Source: Verrucomicrobia bacterium UBA1629
Lineage (GTDB): Bacteria; Verrucomicrobiota; Kiritimatiellia; RFP12; UBA1067
Assembly (NCBI GenBank): GCA_002321305.1
Contig: DCMF01000044.1
Span: 1-27,361, forward strand
Length of the DNA stretch: 27,361 nt
Direction of reading: 5' to 3'
Position 1 is the stretch's first letter, and each line of letters starts with the position of its first letter. The notes under the pieces are model-generated. The model made no database searches. It was not told where the DNA came from and saw only the letters and a program-made list of their open reading frames with translations. A program made the translations under genes and the position numbers. Below, in pieces: positions 23,310 to 27,361 of this stretch.

Positions 23310-23349
23310 AAGGCCGTGCCACGGCCCGCGAGGGCGTTGGCACGGCCTT
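23310..23349 (+). terminator. Rho-independent-type hairpin after gmhA, overlapping the glnK promoter
   Basis: A 12-bp perfect inverted repeat, AAGGCCGTGCCA (23310-23321) and TGGCACGGCCTT (23338-23349), is followed by TGCTTTTCCCTTT. It fits a terminator for the mannosidase-ROK-gmhA transcript. Its right arm is also the -24 half of the sigma54 promoter. Confidence 0.65.
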
Positions 23350-23353
23350 TGCT
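23338..23353 (+). promoter_or_regulatory. Sigma54 (-24/-12) promoter of glnK-amtB-porin
   Basis: TGGCACGGCCTTTGCT matches the consensus TGGCACG-N4-TTGCW at every specified base, with GG and GC separated by 10 nt. The expected start point is near 23364, about 40 nt before the glnK ATG. This fits nitrogen-limitation control of a PII/ammonium-transporter operon. Confidence 0.85.
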
Positions 23354-23404
23354 TTTCCCTTTGCGTTGCCGCATGTCGTGGTGACGCAAACAAGGAAAGC
23401 ACAG

Positions 23405-23746
23405 ATGAAGCTAATCATCGCCTACATTCAGCCTGAACGGCTCAACGCCGTCAAGCAGGCCCTGTACACGCGCGAGGTGTACAAGATGTCCGTCTCCAAT
23501 GCCCTTGGATGCGGTCAGCAGAAGGGCTACGTCCACCAGTATCGCGGCGCCATCGAAGAGGTGACGCTCCTGAAGAAGATCCGCCTCGCCATCGCGGTGA
23601 ACGACGAGTTCGTCCAGAAGACGATCGACGGCATCGTCGAGGGCGCGCGCACGGGCGACATCGGCGACGGCAAGATCTTCGTCCTGCCGATGGAGGAGTG
23701 CATCCGCATCCGCACCGGCGAGAAGGGTCCGGCGGCGATCGGGTGA
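23405..23746 (+). CDS. glnK: PII nitrogen-signalling protein (GlnK type) with Glu at position 51
   Basis: A 113-residue trimeric PII protein that binds ATP/ADP and 2-oxoglutarate and gates AmtB. The alignment with E. coli GlnB is gap-free over the first 60 residues: Gln39, Lys40, Lys58 and the YRG of the T-loop (Tyr46) are kept, but position 51, the uridylylated Tyr, is Glu (QYRGAIEEV). The B-loop TGDIGDGKIFVLP and C-terminal IRIRTGEKG are normal. The frame opens at 23366, but AAGGAAAG and homology fix ATG 23405. amtB starts 62 nt downstream, the usual partner. Expression should depend on sigma54. Loss of Tyr51 implies regulation by ligands alone or by another modification. Confidence 0.93.
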   Translation: MKLIIAYIQPERLNAVKQALYTREVYKMSVSNALGCGQQKGYVHQYRGAIEEVTLLKKIRLAIAVNDEFVQKTIDGIVEGARTGDIGDGKIFVLPMEECIRIRTGEKGPAAIG

Positions 23747-23749
23747 AGG

Positions 23750-23806
23750 ACAAAGCAAGAAGGAAGAAGGAAAAAGTAAGAAGTAAGAAAGTAAGAAACG
23801 GAAAGG
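23750..23806 (+). repeat. A/G-only low-complexity spacer between glnK and amtB
   Basis: An almost pure purine stretch with GTAAGAA at 23776-23782, 23783-23789 and 23791-23797. It leads directly into the GGAAAGG ribosome binding site of amtB. It may act as an unstructured translation-enhancing leader or be another of the simple repeats seen across the window. Confidence 0.6.
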
Positions 23807-23808
23807 CA

Positions 23809-25167
23809 ATGAAAATGAAGAAACTACTGTTGTGCGGCTTGCTGGCGCTGGGCGCCGGCGGCGCGTTGGCGGAGGAGGCCGCGCCCACGGCGGCGGACGT
23901 CCAGAACAACCTGAACGTCGTCTGGACGCTCCTCGGCGGCATCCTCGTGTTCGTCATGCAGGCGGGCTTCGCGCTCGTCGAGACGGGCTTCACGCGGGCG
24001 AAGAACGCGGCGAACATCATGATGAAGAACCTGATGGACTTCGCGTTCGGCTCGATCGTGTTCTACTTCATCGGCGCGGCGCTCATGTTCGGAGCCTCGA
24101 AGCTGGGCGGCGCGCTCGGCTGGGGCGGATTCTGCATGCCGAGTGTCTTCGCGGGCGAGGGGACTTGGGATTGGACGTTCTTCTTCTTCCAGACCATGTT
24201 CGCCGCGACGGCCGCGACGATCGTCTCGGGCGCGGTGGCGGAGCGCATCCAGTTCCGCAGCTACCTGATCTACACGGCGCTCGTCTCCGCGTTCGTCTAC
24301 CCGGTGACGGGCCACTGGATGTGGGGCGGCCTGCACGGCGCCGAGTCGGCCGGCTGGATCGAGGCCCTGGGCTTCCACGACTTCGCCGGTTCGACGGTCG
24401 TCCACTCGGTCGGCGGCTGGCTGGCCCTGGCGGGCGCGATGATGCTGGGTCCGCGCATCGGCAAGTACCGTCATGACGGCAAGGCGAACCCGATTCCGGG
24501 CCACAGCCTCGTCCTCGGCACCCTCGGCGTGTTCCTCCTCTGGATCGGCTGGTTCGGCTTCAACCCCGCCAGCTACACCGCCGGCATCGGCTCGATCAGC
24601 CGCGTCGCGATGACCACAAACCTCGCGGCCTGCGCCGGAACCTGCGCGGCGCTCGTCACCGCCTGGATCGTCATGGGCAAGCCCGACCTCACGATGGCCC
24701 TGAACGGCTCGCTCGCAGGCCTCGTCGCGATCACCGCGCCCTGCGACCTCGTGACGCCCAACGCGGCGCTCCTGATCGGCGCCATCGGCGGCGTGCTGGT
24801 CGTCCTGAGCGTGTTCTTCTTCGACAAGATCCACGTGGACGATCCGGTCGGCGCCGTCTCGGTGCACTGCGTGAACGGCGTGTGGGGCACGATCGCGGTC
24901 GGCCTCTTCGCCGCGCCGGAGGCGCTGGGCTACGGCAACTCGATGGTCGGCCTCCTCTACGGCGGCGGCTTCAAGTTCCTCGGCGTGCAGCTCGTCGGCG
25001 TCGCGATGACCTGCCTCTGGGCGTTCGGCCTCGGTCTCGTGATGTTCTACGTGCTGAAGCGCCTGGGCATGCTGCGGGTCGACGAGAAGACCGAGCTCAA
25101 GGGCCTCGACGTGACCGAGCACGGGCAAGACGCCTACGCCTCCTTCCAGTTCTTCTCGAACATGTAA
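23809..25167 (+). CDS. amtB: Ammonium transporter AmtB
   Basis: A 452-residue trimeric inner-membrane ammonium channel. A cleavable signal peptide (MKMKKLLLCGLLALGAGGALA) precedes VWTLLGGILVFVMQAGFALVETG, the first membrane helix. The periplasmic Asp and first pore His lie in HDFAGSTVVHSVGG (His199), and the second pore His in VHCVNGVWGT (His353). The C-terminal tail ends with the conserved GLDVTEHGQDAY that interacts with PII. The open frame extends upstream, but GGAAAGG 2 nt before ATG 23809 and the signal peptide set the start. It is co-transcribed with glnK under the sigma54 promoter, so it is a high-affinity uptake system for low ammonium. Confidence 0.96.
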   Translation: MKMKKLLLCGLLALGAGGALAEEAAPTAADVQNNLNVVWTLLGGILVFVMQAGFALVETGFTRAKNAANIMMKNLMDFAFGSIVFYFIGAALMFGASKLGGALGWGGFCMPSVFAGEGTWDWTFFFFQTMFAATAATIVSGAVAERIQFRSYLIYTALVSAFVYPVTGHWMWGGLHGAESAGWIEALGFHDFAGSTVVHSVGGWLALAGAMMLGPRIGKYRHDGKANPIPGHSLVLGTLGVFLLWIGWFGFNPASYTAGIGSISRVAMTTNLAACAGTCAALVTAWIVMGKPDLTMALNGSLAGLVAITAPCDLVTPNAALLIGAIGGVLVVLSVFFFDKIHVDDPVGAVSVHCVNGVWGTIAVGLFAAPEALGYGNSMVGLLYGGGFKFLGVQLVGVAMTCLWAFGLGLVMFYVLKRLGMLRVDEKTELKGLDVTEHGQDAYASFQFFSNM

Positions 25168-25179
25168 GCGAGACGAGAT

Positions 25180-25219
25180 CCGAAACGCCGCCTGTGCGGC
25201 TCGCCGGACGGCGCTTCGG
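25180..25219 (+). other. Hairpin between amtB and the porin gene
   Basis: An imperfect inverted repeat, CCGAAACGCCG (25180-25190) and CGGCGCTTCGG (25209-25219), with one mismatch. No T run follows, so it is more likely an mRNA-stabilising or partial attenuation structure than a full terminator. Confidence 0.4.
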
Positions 25220-25281
25220 GTCAGCAGACGAAACAACGTAACCACCAACAGAATCAACCACCAGCAATCAGGAGAAAAACA

Positions 25282-26097
25282 ATGAACACCTTCATCCGAA
25301 TGGGAATCTCAGCAGCGGCGGCGGCCATGGCCGCAGGCGCGTTCGCGGCGGAGACGAACGAACTGGAAGAGGCCGAAAGCTCGCCCCTGTCGGTCGAGGT
25401 CACGGTCGACTTCTACAGCTCCTACATGTGGCGCGGGCAGATCTGCGCCGACGCGCCCGTCTGGCAGCCGGCGGCGACGCTGGGGCTTGACCTCGGCGAC
25501 TTCGGCGCGCTGAGCGCCAACGTCTGGTCGAGCTTCCGGCTGACGAACCGCCGCGAGGGTTCGCCCGTGCGCAACATGGGCAACCAGGAGATCGACTACA
25601 CGGTCTCGTATGCGAAGAGCCTTGGCGACGTCGACATCGAGGCGGGCCACATCTGGTACACGTTCCCGAACGTCGATGACGGCGAGAGCAACGAGGAGCT
25701 CTACCTCTCGGTCGCCTACAACAACCCGATCGTCACGCCGACGGCCGCCGTCTACTGGGACTACCGGGACAATGACGACGACGGGCTCTTCTACGGCAGC
25801 CTTGCGCTCGCGCACGACTTCGAGCTTTGCGAGAGCCTGACGCTGACGCCGTCCGTCTCGCTGGGCATGGGGTCGGACGCCTACCTGCGCATGTGCGTCG
25901 ATGACGTCAACAAGACGGCGTTCCTCGACCAGACGACCGGCCTGGCGCTGTCCTATGCCGTGACGGACTGGCTGACCGTCGGCGCGCAGGTCAACTACTC
26001 GTGGATCGTCGACCGCGACGCGCGGCGGGCGGACTACATGGGCCGGGACAAGGATCAGCGCGTCTGGGGCGGCGTGAACGTGGCGTTCGCGTTCTGA
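25282..26097 (+). CDS. Outer-membrane beta-barrel protein, TorF/Gcw_chp-like putative porin
   Basis: A 271-residue exported protein. The signal peptide is residues 1-22 (Ala-rich, cut near AFA-AE). The mature part alternates aromatic and polar residues in beta-strands (SVEVTVDFYSSYMWRGQ, GALSANVWSSF, VDIEAGHIWYTFP) and ends in NVAFAF, the terminal Phe recognised by the outer-membrane assembly machinery. The YMWRGQ motif near the N-terminus and the overall length match the TorF/Gcw_chp family. It sits 114 nt after amtB behind AGGAG, so it may let ammonium or small nitrogen compounds cross the outer membrane; that role is inferred from position. Confidence 0.75.
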   Translation: MNTFIRMGISAAAAAMAAGAFAAETNELEEAESSPLSVEVTVDFYSSYMWRGQICADAPVWQPAATLGLDLGDFGALSANVWSSFRLTNRREGSPVRNMGNQEIDYTVSYAKSLGDVDIEAGHIWYTFPNVDDGESNEELYLSVAYNNPIVTPTAAVYWDYRDNDDDGLFYGSLALAHDFELCESLTLTPSVSLGMGSDAYLRMCVDDVNKTAFLDQTTGLALSYAVTDWLTVGAQVNYSWIVDRDARRADYMGRDKDQRVWGGVNVAFAF

Positions 26098-26114
26098 CGA
26101 ACAGGAGAATGACG

Positions 26115-27361
26115 GTGAAGGGCTTTGTCCGAATCGCCGTGGCGACGCCGGATCTCCATTTGGGGAATCCGGCGTCGAATGCGGTCGAACATCTGAAGGT
26201 GGCGCGCACGGCGGTGGCGCAGGGCGTGTCCGTGCTGGCGTTTCCCGAACTGTCGCTCACGGGCTACACGTGCGGCGACCTGTTCTTTCGCGACGACTTC
26301 CTGGACACGGCGCGACAGGCGTTGACGGAACTCGCGGCCCGGACGGCTGACCTGCCGCTTGCGCTGATCGTGGGCGTGCCGCTGAAGCTTGGCGCTGGCA
26401 TCTTCAACACGGCGGTCGTCCTTTCCGGCGGACGCATTCGGGGGGCTGTCCCCAAGACCTATCTGCCGACCTACGGCGAGTATTACGAACACCGCCAGTT
26501 CACCTCGGCCACCGCCCTTCCACCCGTGGGGACAGACCCCAATCTGCTGGGGTCAGGCCCCGTTCCGTGTGCGACAAATCTTGTCTTTTTGTTTGGAAAT
26601 ATCAAATTTTCGGTCGAAATCTGTGAAGACCTGTGGGTGCCGATTCCGCCGAGCGCCCGTTTGGCGGCTGCGGGACTTGATTGTGTCTTCAACCTTTCGG
26701 CGAGTACCGAGTTCCTGGGCAAGGCCGCGCACCGCGAATTGCGTGTTTTGGGCCAAAGTGCCGCGTTGCGGTGCGTTTACGCCTTGGCGTCGGCGGGTGT
26801 GGGCGAATCGTCGTCCGATGCCGTTTTCGGGGGACAGTCCCTCATCGCGGCGGACGGGAAACTGCTGAAAACAGGAAGATTATTCAAAAAAGAGTCTGAA
26901 ATCGTTGCGGCGACGGTCGATTTCGCGGCGTTGGCCTATCGACGGCGGGCGGAGACGTCACTTAATGAGATGGGCGGCACGGGCCTGGGGTCTGTCCCCA
27001 TGCGGCTGATTCGATGCGATGGTTTGGCAGACGCGGCAGATCTCACACGGAGGCACGGAGACACGGAGTGGGATTTGAAGGTGGGGACAGGCCCCAAGAA
27101 GAATTCTGAAAAGTGTTCAAAAGATGAATTTTTGAGCGATTTTGTCGATCCGCATCCGTTCTTGACGGAGTTTGGCGAGGTGGGCTGGGTCGAGAAGATG
27201 CTGACGATTCAGGCGGTCGCATTGGCGCGGCGCATGGCGGCGGCACACGCGAAGAAACTCGTCATTGGCGTTTCCGGCGGCGCGGATTCCGCGCTCGCGC
27301 TCCTTGCCGCTGCGCGGGCCGTCGCGCGCGTCAACGCAGGGTCTGTCCCCACCGACCCCAC
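26115..27361 (+). CDS. nadE: Glutamine-dependent NAD+ synthetase, 3' end cut by the window, with several repeat inserts
   Basis: The first 415 codons of a two-domain enzyme that amidates nicotinic acid adenine dinucleotide to NAD+. The nitrilase-type glutaminase domain has the Glu-Lys-Cys triad: Glu45 (FPELSLTGY), Lys114 (VPKTYLP) and Cys170 (VEICEDLW). The synthetase domain begins near residue 350 with the ATP PP-loop GVSGGADSA (Ser387-Ser392). ATG 26109 is only 1 nt from AGGAG (26103-26107), so GTG 26115 is the better start. Three loops carry repeat-encoded residues: about 137-152, 290-325 and from 409 on. The palindrome family TGGGG-TCTG-TCCCCA recurs in all three, and the CACGGAGG repeat also occurs in the second. 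The frame stays open to the right edge. Confidence 0.9.
   Translation, partial: MKGFVRIAVATPDLHLGNPASNAVEHLKVARTAVAQGVSVLAFPELSLTGYTCGDLFFRDDFLDTARQALTELAARTADLPLALIVGVPLKLGAGIFNTAVVLSGGRIRGAVPKTYLPTYGEYYEHRQFTSATALPPVGTDPNLLGSGPVPCATNLVFLFGNIKFSVEICEDLWVPIPPSARLAAAGLDCVFNLSASTEFLGKAAHRELRVLGQSAALRCVYALASAGVGESSSDAVFGGQSLIAADGKLLKTGRLFKKESEIVAATVDFAALAYRRRAETSLNEMGGTGLGSVPMRLIRCDGLADAADLTRRHGDTEWDLKVGTGPKKNSEKCSKDEFLSDFVDPHPFLTEFGEVGWVEKMLTIQAVALARRMAAAHAKKLVIGVSGGADSALALLAAARAVARVNAGSVPTDP
26527..26561 (+). repeat. Two palindromic GGGG..CCCC units in nadE
   Basis: TGGGGACAGACCCCA (26527-26541) and TGGGGTCAGGCCCC (26548-26561) lie in tandem and in frame. They encode VGTDPNLLGSGPV in a surface loop of the glutaminase domain, between the RQF segment and the strand leading to the catalytic Cys. 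Confidence 0.85.
26986..27096 (+). repeat. Repeat cluster in the interdomain region of nadE
   Basis: TGGGGTCTGTCCCCA (26986-27000), the CACACGGAGGCACGGAG unit (27044-27060) plus a partial ACACGGAG unit (27061-27068), and TGGGGACAGGCCCCA (27082-27096) occur within 111 nt. All are in frame and together enlarge the linker between the glutaminase and synthetase domains. Confidence 0.85.
27339..27360 (+). repeat. GGGTCTGTCCCC unit at the right edge of nadE
   Basis: GGGTCTGTCCCCAC (27339-27352), followed by GACCCCA, encodes AGSVPTDP just after the first helix of the synthetase domain. It is a further copy of the palindrome family and runs to the window edge. Confidence 0.7.

Noticed and set aside
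22584..23806. CRISPR-like arrays in the GAATGGTCGAAT and GTAAGAA repeats
   Set aside because: Units are too short, there are no unique spacers of regular length, and no cas genes are present.
26441..26456. GGGGCTGTCCCCAAG in nadE as another palindrome copy
   Set aside because: It encodes GAVPK, which is part of the conserved catalytic Lys motif of the glutaminase domain, so it is ordinary coding sequence that happens to resemble the repeat.

Overview
The window is GC-rich, densely packed chromosomal DNA from a diderm bacterium. Outer-membrane signs are a beta-barrel protein ending in Phe, a GmhA-type heptose isomerase and an LplT/PlsC-type phospholipid repair protein. The gene content (GxDLY-type SGNH esterase, FecR-like protein, MurC-MurB fusion, Gcw_chp-like porin beside amtB) and the simple repeats inside genes suggest an uncultured PVC-group organism, perhaps Verrucomicrobiota/Kiritimatiellae from a gut. 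That placement is inference; no rRNA or other marker gene is present. No tRNA, rRNA, CRISPR array, transposase or phage gene was seen.

Layout, left to right: (1) 1-263, a promoter region, possibly divergent. (2) 264-2772, a lysophospholipid transporter/acyltransferase fusion overlapping a TetR regulator. (3) 2913-4055, a secreted SGNH esterase. (4) 4269-7823, a sugar permease, galactokinase and FecR-like protein behind a good sigma70 promoter. (5) 7927-12347, a PpiD/SurA-like chaperone, dUTPase and a TPR membrane protein. (6) gdhA, convergent with group 5 and separated from it by an 18-bp perfect hairpin. (7) 14037-19152, a MurC-MurB fusion, then uppP, rmuC and an AraR-like GntR/LacI regulator. 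(8) 19295-23266, a beta-mannosidase, ROK kinase and SIS isomerase operon with an AraR-like operator in front. (9) 23405-26097, glnK, amtB and a porin behind a near-perfect sigma54 promoter. (10) 26115 to the right edge, glutamine-dependent NAD synthetase, cut by the window.

Main regulatory inference: gdhA and glnK-amtB-porin each have a canonical -24/-12 sigma54 promoter. A 15-nt element (14 of 15 positions identical) lies upstream of both. Together they look like a local nitrogen regulon. Its PII protein has Glu at the position of the uridylylated Tyr51, so sensing is probably not by GlnD-type modification of that residue.

Other main observations: conserved enzymes (MurC-MurB, NadE, the ROK kinase) carry in-frame palindromic or low-complexity repeats in loops and linkers. 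Several promoters are extended -10 (TGNTATAAT). Two of these (murCB, uppP) sit 8 nt before the start codon and predict leaderless mRNAs.
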